From Gammaproteobacteria bacterium (GTDB lineage Bacteria > Pseudomonadota > Gammaproteobacteria > Steroidobacterales > Woeseiaceae), in assembly GCA_029865385.1 (NCBI GenBank), contig JAOUGX010000001.1:47352-111351 (forward strand): 64,000 bases of DNA, given 5' to 3'. The position numbers and the translations under genes are program-made. Under the pieces are notes generated by a model, which had not been told where the DNA came from, ran no database searches, and saw only the letters and a list, made by a program, of their open reading frames with translations. Below are positions 44,176 to 54,800 of this stretch, piece by piece. Position 1 is the first letter of the stretch, and every line of letters starts with the position of its first letter.

Positions 44176-45015
44176 TCAGCCGCCGACGGACTGGCGTATC
44201 GATTGCGCGTGCTGATCGTACGCATCCTTGATACTGTCGAACGATTCGCTGCTGCTGATGACACGGGCTACTGCGGGAGACAGGGGAACACGCGCCAAGG
44301 TGTCATCCGGCGCATCCAGCAGCGCGATGGCCGTGTAGACGACATCGACCAGATTCGCCTCATCGCCTGCGACACGCACGTTGTCAGCCAGCTCCATGGT
44401 GTCGGCGATTTCCTGCGGGAACCCCCAGGACTCGATAATCGATTTGCCTATGCCCGGGTGCCAGTCGGCGAGGACTTTTTCCAGCGACGCTTCATCCCCC
44501 AGCATCTTCGGGTAGTCCTTTGCCTTGGTCAGGATATAAAGCTTGCCGATGCCGTGTAACAGTCCGCAAAGAAAGGCGTTGTCGGCGTTGATCTGAGCCT
44601 TGTCCCGGGCGAGGACGTAACACATTGACGACAATGCAATACTGCGAGACCACAACTTTTTCAGTCGGTCCCGTAGTTCAGAGTGTTTCGAGGCATTGAA
44701 TATCTGTTCCACTGCCAGTGCGATGGCGGTATTGCGCACGGCTTCGAATCCCAGCCGACTGATGGCGAGATTCAGATCGACGATACTGATGCCGGCGCGA
44801 TTGTGAAATGCGGAGTTCGCGGAAATGAGCAGGCGCGACACCAGTACAGGATCGGTTTTTGCAACACCGGCCAGCCGATCGGCCGTGCAGGTCGGATCCT
44901 CGAGCGCGGAACGAATCTTTATCACGACATCCGGAAACGATGGCAGTGCAATCTTTTTGGAATTCAGGTCTTTCGCAAGACCCTCAAGAAATTGTGCGGT
45001 TTCGTCGGCTGGCAT
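44176..45015 (-). CDS. HDOD-domain signalling protein
   Basis: This 279-aa soluble protein is almost entirely an HDOD domain (about 20-215: LPSFPDVVIKIRSALEDPTC; SANSAFHNRAGISIVDLNLAISRLGFEAVRNTAIALA; LCGLLHGIGKLYIL; WHPGIGKSIIESWGFP). HDOD proteins lack HD-type phosphohydrolase activity in most cases and act as scaffolds in motility, biofilm and cell-cycle signalling. No partner domain is present. It probably forms a unit with the minus-strand receiver gene behind it (87-base gap). Confidence 0.88.
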   Translation of the reverse strand: MPADETAQFLEGLAKDLNSKKIALPSFPDVVIKIRSALEDPTCTADRLAGVAKTDPVLVSRLLISANSAFHNRAGISIVDLNLAISRLGFEAVRNTAIALAVEQIFNASKHSELRDRLKKLWSRSIALSSMCYVLARDKAQINADNAFLCGLLHGIGKLYILTKAKDYPKMLGDEASLEKVLADWHPGIGKSIIESWGFPQEIADTMELADNVRVAGDEANLVDVVYTAIALLDAPDDTLARVPLSPAVARVISSSESFDSIKDAYDQHAQSIRQSVGG

Positions 45016-45102
45016 CGCTTTCCTCTTGGTTTGCGAAGTGCAACCCTAGTACGTTCGGGTGTCAGTCCGCAATCTCTACGACTGGGAATCGAAAGAAGAA
45101 AG

Positions 45103-45657
45103 TCAGGCGAGTTGCACCCTGCGATCGCCCGATCCTGCAGATTTGCCGGATCGGTCCGATTCGGTTTGCTGCTCGCTCGCCACAGCTTCGGGCAGGCTGA
45201 CCAGCACGAAGCCTAACGACTCGATCAGGCGAACAGCACCGAGAAAACGGTCCATGCGGAAGGAGTTCATGGCCCTCAAGAAGCTCTCCAGATCAATAGG
45301 CGAAAACACCGTGCGATCCTTTCGATCAATACGGAGTTCCTTTAGAACTGCCTCCGAATCCTGGTTGGTCAACAGAACAAGCGGTATCGATTTCGTTGTC
45401 TTGTCAGCCTTGATTTGTTCGAGCAGTTCAATCGATTCCTGGCGTGCCTCCGACACATCGAAAAACACGAGATCCGGCGTCGGCGCTTCAGCATACGGCG
45501 AGCTCTTGCGCAGGTAGTTCAGCGTATTGCCGCCGACCCCCACGGTCTGCAATCGACATCGCACGTTACTCCCTTCCAGCGCCTTGCGAACCAAACGAAC
45601 ATTGCTGCAGCAATCCTCAACCAGCAGGATGTTGATTCGTTCTCGATCGGTGGCCAT
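45103..45657 (-). CDS. Atypical response-regulator receiver protein (Rcp1-like)
   Basis: This 184-aa single receiver domain (about 8-140) is followed by a polar tail of about 40 residues. The acidic pair (LLVEDCC), phospho-acceptor Asp (LVFFDVSEA) and Thr switch (VLLTNQDS) are present. The invariant lysine before proline is replaced by serine (VFSPIDLESF), which usually impairs phosphorylation-driven switching. No output domain exists. The start at 45657 has GGGGG ahead. A sigma-54 promoter precedes it, and a sigma-54 activator gene is divergent from it. Confidence 0.8.
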   Translation of the reverse strand: MATDRERINILLVEDCCSNVRLVRKALEGSNVRCRLQTVGVGGNTLNYLRKSSPYAEAPTPDLVFFDVSEARQESIELLEQIKADKTTKSIPLVLLTNQDSEAVLKELRIDRKDRTVFSPIDLESFLRAMNSFRMDRFLGAVRLIESLGFVLVSLPEAVASEQQTESDRSGKSAGSGDRRVQLA

Positions 45658-45730
45658 GCGATACCCCCTGCTCTGCCCAAGCGGCGACCCGACGCCAGCG
45701 ACTGCGCACAGGTCCAATATATTCAAAAAC

Positions 45731-45747
45731 TTGCAGATTTCATGCCA
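45731..45747 (-). promoter_or_regulatory. Sigma-54 promoter of the atypical receiver gene
   Basis: On the minus strand the sequence reads TGGCATGAAATCTGCAA, with the -24 block and the -12 GC at exact spacing and one deviation (CTGC for TTGC). It lies about 74 bases before the start codon. The divergent sigma-54 activator at 46008 is an obvious candidate regulator. Confidence 0.78.
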
Positions 45748-46007
45748 GATTTCAACGATCGTTTAAAGCATTTAAAAAAAACAAAGACTTACAAAAAGTT
45801 GCGCGGCAGTACCGGTGTTCTGGAGCTGATGCAGGTGACGAAATATCGCGACGGACGCGAAATATCGTGGCACTCTCGGCACCCATAATCGGTATTGCTT
45901 GCGCCAAGACCCACATCCTTAGAAGGGGATGACCATATGTGGTATCCAGTCTGTCGCGGTTCGGCGACAGCTTATAGAAGACATTCTGCCGCAGGCAATC
46001 CCTCACA

Positions 46008-48398
46008 GTGATCTGGAGTACGTTCGAGGCAATGGTGCTGGTCGATCTGACGGTCATTGTGTTGACCCTGCTGATGTTCGGCATCGCCGCAAACCAGGGC
46101 ATGCTCAACCGCCGCACTCGGCCCATGACCGGGCGTGTGCTGATCATGAGCGCGGTTGCGCTGACAGCGAGCTTCTACCTGGTCGATCTTCTCGCGATTA
46201 GCCTTTTGCCGCGCGTTCTCGGCAATCCTGCTTCACTTGCAACGATCGAGTTTCTGCATCTTCACGTTCGAACACCGGTCGCGCTGCTGTCGCTGATACT
46301 GACGGCAAGCGGTGTCATCGTCATTGCCTACCAGCGGAATCACGAGCTTGACCGCGCGCTTGCCTCGGACCTGCGCATGCGAGCCGCTGAACAGTCGATC
46401 ATCCAGTCGGAAACGCGTTTTCGCTCGTTGGTGGAGCAATCGCCGGATTCCATCTATTGCTTCGAGTTCAATCCCCCCATTTCCACGGACCTGCCGATTC
46501 GCGAGCAAGTAGCATTGTCTCAGTCTGCGGTATTGGTGGAATGCAACAAGGTGTTTGCGAAAGAGCTTCGTAAACTGAGCCTTGCCGACGCGCTCGGCAC
46601 CCGCTTTGCCGAACTGGATTCGGCCAAGGACCGGCAGTCGCACGAAGCATTTTTCACGGAATTCGTTCGCAGCGGATACCGCCTGGTCGACTACGAGCAG
46701 ATTTACCTGACGCCGGATGGCGAGGAACGCGCGCTGAAGATCAATCTGGCTGGCGTGGTCAGCGATGGCAAGTTGCAACGAATGTGGGGATCGGAGCGAA
46801 ACATTCTCGACATCCGACAGACCCGGGCGGCACTGGCTGAACGTCTGCGCATGCAGAATTTCGTTGCCGACATCTCGACCCGTTTGATCACGGCGTCCGA
46901 CCGGGGTGCCGGAGAAGTGCTGACGCAGAGTCTCGGCGATACCTGCCGGTATTTCGAAGCCGATCGGGCAACACTGATCTGGTTCGACCGCTCTCGCGAA
47001 AAAGCACAGCTGCTGTATTTCTGGAACGAGACCGGTCAGGCGCCCTATGTTCAGCTGGTGCTCGATAGCTTTCCGTGGAGCGCGCCGCAGTTGCTGCAGG
47101 GAAAGCAGCTGAGCTATTCGGTATCCGACACGCTTCCGGTGCCCGCCGAAAAGGACCAGCAATCGTTGCGCGCCCTCGGAGTCAAAGCGGTCGCACTGGT
47201 TCCGCTGGTAATGGGAGGCGAAGTGCTGGGTGCCTGCACCTTCTCCAATTTCCAGCGAGACAGAAGCTGGTCGGATCGGGACATGGCGGACCTCAAGGTC
47301 ATTACAGAATTGTTCGGCAATGTTGTCGTGCGCATTCGGGCGCAAGAGGAGCTCGGTCGCGCGATAAACGAGCTGCGTAAAGTCGCCGAGCGGCTCGAAG
47401 CCGAGAATGTCTATCTTCGCGATGAAATACGTTCGACTCACGGCTTTCACGAACTGGTCGGCGAAAGCGAAGCTCTCATTCGCTGCCTGAAACAGGTCGA
47501 GCAGGTTTCGAAGACCGGTACGACGGTATTGATCCAGGGCGAGACGGGTACCGGCAAGGAGCTGATCGCACGTGCGGTGCACGAGCACAGCCCGCGCAGC
47601 AGCCGGCCCCTGGTCAAAGTCAATTGCGCGGCACTGCCCGCCAACCTGATCGAAAGCGAGCTGTTCGGCTATGAGAAGGGCGCATTTACGGGTGCCGCCA
47701 GCAAGAAGAAAGGCCGCTTCGATCTCGCTGACGGCGGCACGATCTTCCTCGACGAGATCGGCGATTTCCCGCTGGAGCTGCAGGGAAAACTGTTGCGCGT
47801 ATTGCAGGAGGGAGAGTTTCAGCGTCTGGGCGGCGGCGAAACCATCAAGGTAGATGTGCGGGTCATTACCGCCACCAATCGAAATCTCATCGATGCGGTA
47901 GACAATGGGGAATTTCGCGCGGATCTTTACTACCGAATCAATACTTTCCCGATATTTTTGCCGCCATTACGCGAGCGAACCGGCGATGTACGCATCCTTG
48001 CGGAGCATTTCGTACGAATTCATGCACAACAGCTCGGCAAGCAGATTTCGGCAATCTCGTCGATAATGCTCGACAAGATGGAGTCCTACTCCTGGCCTGG
48101 CAACGTGCGACAACTGGAGAGCGTGATCCAGCGTGCCCTGATATCGGCGAAAGGCGAAACCCTGGAACTGGCGGAAGAATTCGATGTCGGCGCAACATCG
48201 GCTGCCGAAGAAGGCGATACGTTTGCCGACCTTCGGGACATCGAGAGAGAACATATCGAGAAAGTACTTGCGCGCAGCAACGGGATGATTGCCGGCGCAA
48301 AAGGCGCAGCCGCAATTCTCGGCGTACCGCCCAGCACGTTGCGTTCAAAAATGAAGAAACTCGGCGTTGTCCGGCCGGTCGCTCGTTCGCGGTACTGA
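46008..48398 (+). CDS. Membrane PAS-GAF sigma-54-dependent transcriptional activator
   Basis: This 796-aa protein has three hydrophobic helices in the first 115 residues. A PAS domain follows (about 135-270), then a GAF domain (about 285-445), a coiled linker, an AAA+ domain (about 475-700, [21 protein letters not shown]) and a Fis-type HTH at the end ([24 protein letters not shown]). A membrane-anchored sensor that directly activates sigma-54 is implied. The start is GTG 46008; ATG 46032 is an alternative with similar membrane topology. It lies 345 bases upstream of the DUF11 operon and divergent from a gene with a sigma-54 promoter. Confidence 0.87.
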   Translation: MIWSTFEAMVLVDLTVIVLTLLMFGIAANQGMLNRRTRPMTGRVLIMSAVALTASFYLVDLLAISLLPRVLGNPASLATIEFLHLHVRTPVALLSLILTASGVIVIAYQRNHELDRALASDLRMRAAEQSIIQSETRFRSLVEQSPDSIYCFEFNPPISTDLPIREQVALSQSAVLVECNKVFAKELRKLSLADALGTRFAELDSAKDRQSHEAFFTEFVRSGYRLVDYEQIYLTPDGEERALKINLAGVVSDGKLQRMWGSERNILDIRQTRAALAERLRMQNFVADISTRLITASDRGAGEVLTQSLGDTCRYFEADRATLIWFDRSREKAQLLYFWNETGQAPYVQLVLDSFPWSAPQLLQGKQLSYSVSDTLPVPAEKDQQSLRALGVKAVALVPLVMGGEVLGACTFSNFQRDRSWSDRDMADLKVITELFGNVVVRIRAQEELGRAINELRKVAERLEAENVYLRDEIRSTHGFHELVGESEALIRCLKQVEQVSKTGTTVLIQGETGTGKELIARAVHEHSPRSSRPLVKVNCAALPANLIESELFGYEKGAFTGAASKKKGRFDLADGGTIFLDEIGDFPLELQGKLLRVLQEGEFQRLGGGETIKVDVRVITATNRNLIDAVDNGEFRADLYYRINTFPIFLPPLRERTGDVRILAEHFVRIHAQQLGKQISAISSIMLDKMESYSWPGNVRQLESVIQRALISAKGETLELAEEFDVGATSAAEEGDTFADLRDIEREHIEKVLARSNGMIAGAKGAAAILGVPPSTLRSKMKKLGVVRPVARSRY

Positions 48399-48530
48399 CC
48401 TGATTGTCTCGAGTAACGACAGGACCGGAATAAGTCCGTGTTCCGGATTCCTGTGATAAATGCAACATAAGTAGTGCGATCAGGCGCGGCTAGTTCGCGT
48501 CGAAGCCGCGTATCTATTGACGAAGTGATT

Positions 48531-48567
48531 GTGATCGCATTCACGGACAAACCGTGAAAACAATCAC
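48531..48567. promoter_or_regulatory. Two CRP-type sites upstream of the DUF11 operon
   Basis: GTGATCGCATTCAC (48531-48544) and GTGAAAACAATCAC (48554-48567) both have the GTGA-N6-TCAC form with centres 23 bases apart, about two helical turns. They lie roughly 180 bases before the first DUF11 start, in a 345-base gap after the sigma-54 activator gene. No -24/-12 element was found in the gap. The rest of the gap holds a short hairpin (CCGGAA with TTCCGG, 48,424-48,445) and GC-rich sequence without a recognisable gene. Confidence 0.6.
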
Positions 48568-48743
48568 AGTTTCGTCACAAATCCGTCCTTTTCCGTGCGC
48601 CTCCGTGGCGATTCAGCGACAGTCGCAATCGTCCCGCAATGACGCGGGCGAATGCCTGACTGTGGGCACACGTTCCTGCCGGGGCTGGCGGCGACAGCAT
48701 CATGCGCCAAGTCCCCGAGGGAATAAAAAAGGAATGAACCTTG

Positions 48744-49766
48744 ATGATCTTACGCGCACGGCCTCAATCCGTATTCCAACGAGTACGTAACTCTCCCATT
48801 GCTTTCATTCTAACGGCTCTCGCATTACTGCCGTCGCAAGCCTCCATTGCGGCAGGGACAGCGGCCGGTACAGTAATCGATAACACAGCTCAGCTTACCT
48901 ACGACATCGGCGGCACGCCGCTATCGCTGAATTCGAATACGGTCAGCGTAACGGTCGACGAGCGCATTGACGTCGTTGTTACGCTGCAAAGTCCCCAGGT
49001 TCTGGTTGCCGGAGGCGACAGCAATCGCAGCCTGCTGTTTCGGGTTACCAACACAGGTAACGGCAGTGAGGATTTTCTGCTTGCTATCGACAGCAACCTG
49101 ACTGGCGACGATTTTGATCCTGTACCGGCGGTGCCGGCCATCTACTTCGACACCGACTCGAGCGGCGATCTGTCCGCCGGTGACGTTGCCTACAATCCGG
49201 GCGTCAACGATCCGCAACTGGCAGCAGATGCGTTCATCGACATTCTCCTGCTCAATGACATTCCGCTATCTGCGGCAAATGGCGAAACGGGACTCAGTCA
49301 GCTCACAGCGACATCGACGACTGGCAGTGGCAATCCCGGCGACGTGTTCGCAAATCAGGGTGATGGCGGCAGTGACGCCGTCGTCGGAACATCCGGTGGT
49401 CAGGCTGCGGATGTCGGGGAATATCTCGTATCTGACGTTGCTGTCAGCATCGTCAAATCCGTGCTGGTTGCCGACCCGTTCGGCGGCACACAACCGGTAC
49501 CCGGAGCAACGCTGACCTACACGATTACGGTTGAGGTAACGAATTCCGGTACTGCGAGCGGCAGCGCCGTCAACGACCCGGTGCCTGCCAATACCACTTA
49601 CGTGCCGGCCAGCATACGGCTGAATGGTTCGACGCTGACGGATTCGCCAGATGCCGACGCCGGCGAATTCGACACCGTTGGTGTGCCGTCGATCGTCGTG
49701 CGGCTTGGCGATCTGACGCAATTGTCCGGACCGCAGACGGTTACTTTCCAGGTAACGATTGATTAG
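48744..49766 (+). CDS. Secreted DUF11 protein, first gene of the surface operon
   Basis: This 340-aa exported protein has a signal peptide (about 1-36, ending near SQASIAA). The mature start GTAAGTVIDNTAQLTYDIGG recurs in two other proteins of the operon. A DUF11 domain lies at about 235-340 (PVPGATLTYTITVEVTNSGTAS, VNDPVPANTTYVPASIRLNGS). It ends in TVTFQVTID. The middle has acidic, Gly/Asp-rich text (DTDSSGDLSAGD) suggestive of calcium binding. ATG 48744 has AAGGA ten bases ahead; TTG 48741 is also possible. No transmembrane anchor is seen. Function unknown. Confidence 0.8.
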   Translation: MILRARPQSVFQRVRNSPIAFILTALALLPSQASIAAGTAAGTVIDNTAQLTYDIGGTPLSLNSNTVSVTVDERIDVVVTLQSPQVLVAGGDSNRSLLFRVTNTGNGSEDFLLAIDSNLTGDDFDPVPAVPAIYFDTDSSGDLSAGDVAYNPGVNDPQLAADAFIDILLLNDIPLSAANGETGLSQLTATSTTGSGNPGDVFANQGDGGSDAVVGTSGGQAADVGEYLVSDVAVSIVKSVLVADPFGGTQPVPGATLTYTITVEVTNSGTASGSAVNDPVPANTTYVPASIRLNGSTLTDSPDADAGEFDTVGVPSIVVRLGDLTQLSGPQTVTFQVTID

Positions 49767-49827
49767 ACAGTTTTTCGTTGGCCACTTTTCAGAAATTTTT
49801 CGGAGCGATAAGAGGGGAACACACATC

Positions 49828-50334
49828 ATGAAGACGATTCAACGACTTGCCATTTTTTCAGCACTGGCATTATTCACGACCGGCGCTGTGGCACAGGAAA
49901 CAGCGCAGGAAGTCCCGACAGGGCACCTTCTTGTGAAAACAATCGTGCAAAAGGAAGAAGTCGTCATTGACGACAACGGCGATCAAAAGGTGCAACTCGT
50001 CGACGCCAGGGTCGTGGTACCCGGTGACGAAGTCATTTACACGGTGACATTTCAAAATATCAGCGATGCCGCGGCGGATAACGTCGTGATCACCAATCCG
50101 ATCGCCGCTGACCTTGTGTACGTGGACGGCTCTGCGTTTGGTCCGGGCAGCAATATTGTCTTTTCCGTCGATGGCGGACAGACCTTTGCCGCGACAAACG
50201 AATTGTCGGTAACGGAGAACGGCACGACTCGTCCTGCAGAACCGCGGGACTTCACTCACATTCGCTGGCAGATGCAAAACGAAATTCCGGCCGGCACGCA
50301 GGGCGTGGCGCGATTTCGAGCCAGGCTTCAGTAA
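49828..50334 (+). CDS. Small secreted DUF11-like protein
   Basis: This 168-aa protein has a signal peptide (MKTIQRLAIFSALALFTTGAVAQ) and one DUF11-like beta domain (VVPGDEVIYTVTFQNISDAAADNVVITNPIAADLVYVDGSAFGP in segments). Length is about half that of its neighbours. The start at 49828 is supported by AAGAGGGGAA ten bases ahead; frames from 49759 overlap the preceding gene. It is the second gene of the operon and lacks the shared N-terminal motif of genes 1, 3 and 4. Function unknown. Confidence 0.8.
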   Translation: MKTIQRLAIFSALALFTTGAVAQETAQEVPTGHLLVKTIVQKEEVVIDDNGDQKVQLVDARVVVPGDEVIYTVTFQNISDAAADNVVITNPIAADLVYVDGSAFGPGSNIVFSVDGGQTFAATNELSVTENGTTRPAEPRDFTHIRWQMQNEIPAGTQGVARFRARLQ

Positions 50335-50412
50335 GGATTTTTGACCAGGGCGAGTTTCCCCTGGAAACGACCGCGTTCGGTGCAGGGACGCACGCGGTGC
50401 CGACAGACCCTG

Positions 50413-50437
50413 ACCGGCTGGAACAGCCGGTTTAATT
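50413..50437 (+). terminator. Terminator-like hairpin between DUF11 genes 2 and 3
   Basis: ACCGGCTG (50413-50420) pairs with CAGCCGGT (50424-50431) over a three-base loop and is followed by TTAATTTTTTG, a near-ideal intrinsic terminator. It lies only 28 bases before the next start codon, so it may act as an attenuator that lowers expression of genes 3 and 4. A second stem (CCAGGG 50345, CCCTGG 50359) lies upstream. Confidence 0.75.
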
Positions 50438-50464
50438 TTTTGCAATGATGCAAGGAGTACCGTA

Positions 50465-51619
50465 ATGAAACGATATATCACCAGGATCAGCTGGGTAACC
50501 AGGCTGATCGCGTCGGCGGTCGTTGTGCTGTTCTCGCAGCACGCGCTCGCGGTCGGCACCGATGCCGGCACGACGATCTCCAACCAGGCGCAGGTCGACT
50601 ACAACGTCGGCGGAAATCCGCAGACGTTTATTCTGTCGGATCCGGCGGGAAACTCCATTCCCGGCGATGCGCTGACCAGTGGTGCCTTGGCGACAACGTT
50701 TGTCGTCGACAACCGCGTTGACTTCACGCTGGTCGAATCCGGATTCATCGGCCACACGGTCGTGACACCCGGCCAGAACGGAGAGTTCGTGCAGTTCACG
50801 CTGCAAAACCACGGCAACTCGACGCAGGATTTTCGTCTCGTGGCGACAAACCTCGTCGGCGGCATCGTGGCCGGCCAGACCGATACGGAAGACATGAGCG
50901 GTATCACCGTTTATGTCGACAATAACGGAGACGGCCTGACTACAGCCACCGATCCGAATTTCGTCGAAGAGCTCATCGAAGGCGACAGCGTCGATATCTA
51001 CGTTGTCGCAACGGCCCCGGTTACGATGGCAAATGGTGCTGCCGCGAACATCAACTTGCAGGCGATTGTTGCTGACGCAGGCGGTCCGCCCGGACTTGGC
51101 GCCGACACGACCGATGACGCCGGTAGTGCTGACACGGCTGGAATCGACGTCGTGTTCGCCGAAGGACTCTTCGCGAGTGGCGGCACCGTGTTCACGCTGG
51201 GCGACGGCATCCTGGATGCGCAGGATGGCTTTATCGGTTCGTCAGCCGCATTGTCTATTACCAAGACGGCAAGCCTGATCAGCGATCCTTTCAATGGCAC
51301 CGGCGCAGATCGAAAAGCTATCCCTGGCGCGGTCGTTGAATACGTCATTTCCGTTGCCAACAGCGGCGCCGAGGTCGCGGAAGACATCGTCATCACCGAT
51401 ACGCTGTCGACCGAAATCACGATTGTCGATGATTACTTCGGTGTGGGTGGCGAAGTGCAGATCGACAACGATGGTGCGATCACGCTCTGCTCGCAGGAAG
51501 CCCCGGATACCGACAATTGCTCCTTCGCAGCCGGTGCGCTGTCAGTTGGCGCGGATTCGGCTATAGACGTGGATCCGGCGACGACGTTGACGATCACGTT
51601 CCGTGTGACCATCAACTAG
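50465..51619 (+). CDS. Secreted DUF11 protein, third gene of the surface operon
   Basis: This 384-aa exported protein has a signal peptide (about 1-31, VVVLFSQHALA), then the family motif GTDAGTTISNQAQVDYNVGG. Acidic Gly/Asp-rich segments follow (DNNGDGLTTATDPN, resembling calcium loops), with a C-terminal DUF11 domain (about 275-384, AIPGAVVEYVISVANSGAEVAED). It ends TITFRVTIN, matching the ending of gene 1. AAGGAG lies four to five bases before ATG 50465. No membrane anchor is seen. Function unknown. Confidence 0.8.
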   Translation: MKRYITRISWVTRLIASAVVVLFSQHALAVGTDAGTTISNQAQVDYNVGGNPQTFILSDPAGNSIPGDALTSGALATTFVVDNRVDFTLVESGFIGHTVVTPGQNGEFVQFTLQNHGNSTQDFRLVATNLVGGIVAGQTDTEDMSGITVYVDNNGDGLTTATDPNFVEELIEGDSVDIYVVATAPVTMANGAAANINLQAIVADAGGPPGLGADTTDDAGSADTAGIDVVFAEGLFASGGTVFTLGDGILDAQDGFIGSSAALSITKTASLISDPFNGTGADRKAIPGAVVEYVISVANSGAEVAEDIVITDTLSTEITIVDDYFGVGGEVQIDNDGAITLCSQEAPDTDNCSFAAGALSVGADSAIDVDPATTLTITFRVTIN

Positions 51620-51665
51620 TCACAGCATTACGGTGCTCAAAAGTTTGTACACACTGGCTCGTGGC

Positions 51666-51776
51666 CGGGCCGCCCTGATGGGCGGCCCGACCCGGCTGGC
51701 TGCGTGGTCTGCGCCTCCCGGCGCGCCTCGCAGGCGTGTACAGAAAAACCTTCGGGGGGAACAACTGTTCCCCCCG
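51666..51776 (+). promoter_or_regulatory. Two strong hairpins in the leader of the large DUF11 gene
   Basis: CGGGCCGCCC (51666-51675) pairs perfectly with GGGCGGCCCG (51680-51689), loop TGAT. CGGGGGGAAC (51753-51762) pairs perfectly with GTTCCCCCCG (51767-51776), loop AACT, and is followed by CGGTGTTTTC. Both stems are ten base pairs with four-base loops, GC-rich, and sit in the 181-base gap after gene 3. Such a tandem could attenuate transcription or protect the upstream message from 3' decay. Confidence 0.7.
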
Positions 51777-51800
51777 CGGTGTTTTCTGAAGGCACTGAAA

Positions 51801-54800
51801 TTGCGCTCCCTGTTCGCCTTTTTGCTGTTTATCACTGTCTTGTCCGGTCCGATTTCAGCGTATGCCGCACCGCCCGGGACCGTCATTAGCAACCAGGCTT
51901 CGCTCGATTATCTGAACAATGCCGGCCAGCCGGTGACGATGCTGAGCAACGAAGTGCGACTGGTTACTGCCGTCATACGCAGTCCGGCCAACGTGCAATT
52001 GACCCGGCTGGTGCCGCCAGGCGCCGGTCTGTTCCAGGAGCCGGTTGGGCCTTCGGCCTGTTTCCAATCCGGCACCTTCGTCACGCTTGCGGATCCGGTC
52101 GTGAACGGTCAAAGCATCGACCCGTCAACCACGCAGGACCTCAGCCTGAGCCGCAACTACAACCTCGGTGAACCGATCTTCATCCGACTGGACGATTCCG
52201 ATCAGAACGTTGACGCAGCCGTTGTCGACTATGCGACGGTAACCCTGGTGAACAGTAGTTCGGGAGACAGCGAAACTGTTCGGTTGCGCGAAACCGGTAT
52301 CGACACAGGAATATTTGCCGGATATCTGCCAAGCGGCAGCGGTCCGACGACAGTTGCAGACTGTGTATTGCAAGGCACGTCGGGCCAGCAGGTCGAGGTC
52401 CGCTACACCGATCCGGCTGATCCGGCCGATTCGAGCAACGCAACTGCCGGGCTTGATCCGTTGGGACTTGTTTTCGATTCGCAGACCGGCAGCGCAGTCA
52501 ACGGTGCATTGATCGAGCTGGTCGACGACGTCACCGGCCAGCCTGCGGTCGTCTACGGCAATGACGGCATCAGCCTGTTTCCGTCGAGCATTTCGAGTGG
52601 CCAGACCGTGACCGACAGCGGCGGTACCAGCTACCTGTTCGCGCCAGGTCAATATCGATTTCCCGTGGTTGCGGCCGGTAACTACAGAATCGTTATCACG
52701 CCGCCATCCGGTTTTGGTGCACCATCGGAAGTCGCTGTCAGCGATCTGCAGCAGTTGCCAAATGCGCCGTTCATTCTCAGCGCCGCCTCGTTCGGCAATG
52801 CATTCAACGTTGCATCGGACGGACCTTTCGGTTTCGATGTTCCGGTCGACCCGCTCGCATCGACCTTGTTCATACAAAAATCCACTGTCACGACAATCGC
52901 TGCTCCTGGTGATTTCGTGCGTTACGAACTCGTCGTGGAAAACACGGCGACCGCAAGTTCGGCTCCGGATGTACGGATCGTCGACAGTTTTCCGTCGGCG
53001 TTGCGCTTTGTTCCTGGATCCGTTCTGCAAGATGGCGCCGCTGCTGCGGATCCGCTCATCGACGGAAATTCGATGCAAATGCAGTTTTCGATCGGCACGC
53101 TGGATCCCGCACAGCGCATGACGATTTCCTACGTCGCCGAGATCGTTGGAGGTACGAAAAACCAGGAGCTTGTGAACACCGCCGTGGCAAGCGATCTTAA
53201 CGGTTTGACTTCGAACGTATCCCAGGCGCGCATTCGATTGACCGAGGACCTGTTTCGTTCAAGCGGCACGCTTATCGGTCGAATAGTCGAGGCAGACTGT
53301 TCCGCATCGTCGGTTGCAGAGGATCAGGGCGTGGCCGGTGTTCGCGTCTACCTGGAAGACGGTCGTTACGCCGTCACTGACAGCGGTGGCCGATTCCATT
53401 TCGAGGGCCTGAAACCGGGAGGTCACGTTGCGCAGCTCGATCCGCAGACGGTACCGGAGTACTTCACGGTGCGAAGATGCGAAACGGCAGGGCGTTTCGC
53501 CGGCCGCGGCGACTCGCAGTTCGTCGAGATGACTCGCGGTTCTTTGTTGCGCGCCGACTTCTACCTCCAGCGAAAGGCTGCTCCGGAAGGGCGCGTTCAC
53601 GTGGAATTGCAAAATGCCGGAAACGGCAGCGCCGAGGAAGTCTCCTACAGCGTCACGCTGCGTGGCAACGGCAACGTAGCTATCGACAACCTGAACCTGA
53701 TGGTAATGCTGCCGGACGGTGTCAGTTACAAGACCGGCAGCCTGAACGTTGACGGCGCCGCACATGCCGATCCCCGACTGAGCGGCCAATCACTGCTTTT
53801 GCCGCTGGCGGATCGAAGCGGAAACTGGCGCAGCGATATTGCTTTCGATGCGCGCATAGCAAGCAACGTCAGCGGCGAACTCAGAACGCGGGCGCTGGCA
53901 CGATTCGATTCGCCGATCCAGGCGGCGCAGCAAACTCCCGTCGCAGAAACTCTGATGGTTCGCGAGCCTGCGACCAGCGAGAACGCAGGCTATGTACTGA
54001 ACCTGCAATTCGACGTGCTGTCGGCGGAGTTGTCGGCGTCGGACAGGGCTCAACTCGATCAGCTGATCACCAGCTGGCGCGGTGTCCGCGACGTTCAGGT
54101 TGCCGCGGTAGGTCACAGCGACAGCACCGATATCGCCCCACGCAACCAACACCTGTTCGCCGACAACTACGTGTTGTCACGCGCTCGCGCGAATGCTGTA
54201 GCGACTTACATTGCGTCCGGCCTGGACGTGCCCGCGCGCGACCTCCAGGTGGAGGGTCGCGGAGCGGATGATCCGCTGGAAAGCAACGAAACGGACGCAG
54301 GGCGGCAGGCGAATCGTCGGGTCGAATTGATCCTCAGCGGACAACGTCCCGGCAAGCAATCGTTCGTACGCGTCAAGCAGGCGTCCAGCGGCACGCTGAT
54401 TGCGGAAACCAAGGGATTGCTGCCGGGTTCAGAGCTTGCGACCGCGCAGATGGTCAACGAGCAGTTGTTGCAGGAACACCTGACGCCGGTTCAGCAAGTG
54501 CAGCCGCACATCAATTCGTTGCCTGACGGCATTGGCTGGGTATTGCCGGAAGAGGGATACCGACCTGCGGTGCCGGCGATGAAGATTGCGGTCCGACACG
54601 GGATGAATCAGAAAGTCGCGCTGTTCATAAACGGGCTCGAAGCCAATCCGCTGAATTTCGATGGAATCGAGGTGAACACGCGGCGTACGGTCGCCGTCAG
54701 CACCTGGGCCGGCGTCGATCTGCTGGAAGGGCCGAACAATATTGTGGCTGAAATGATCGGACCCGATGGCCTGGTCGTCGAAAGGCTTCTTCGCACTGTT

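Noticed and set aside
48399..48743. Possible sigma-54 promoter before the DUF11 operon, controlled by the adjacent activator
   Set aside because: Every GG/GC pair inspected had wrong spacing; no -24/-12 element was found.
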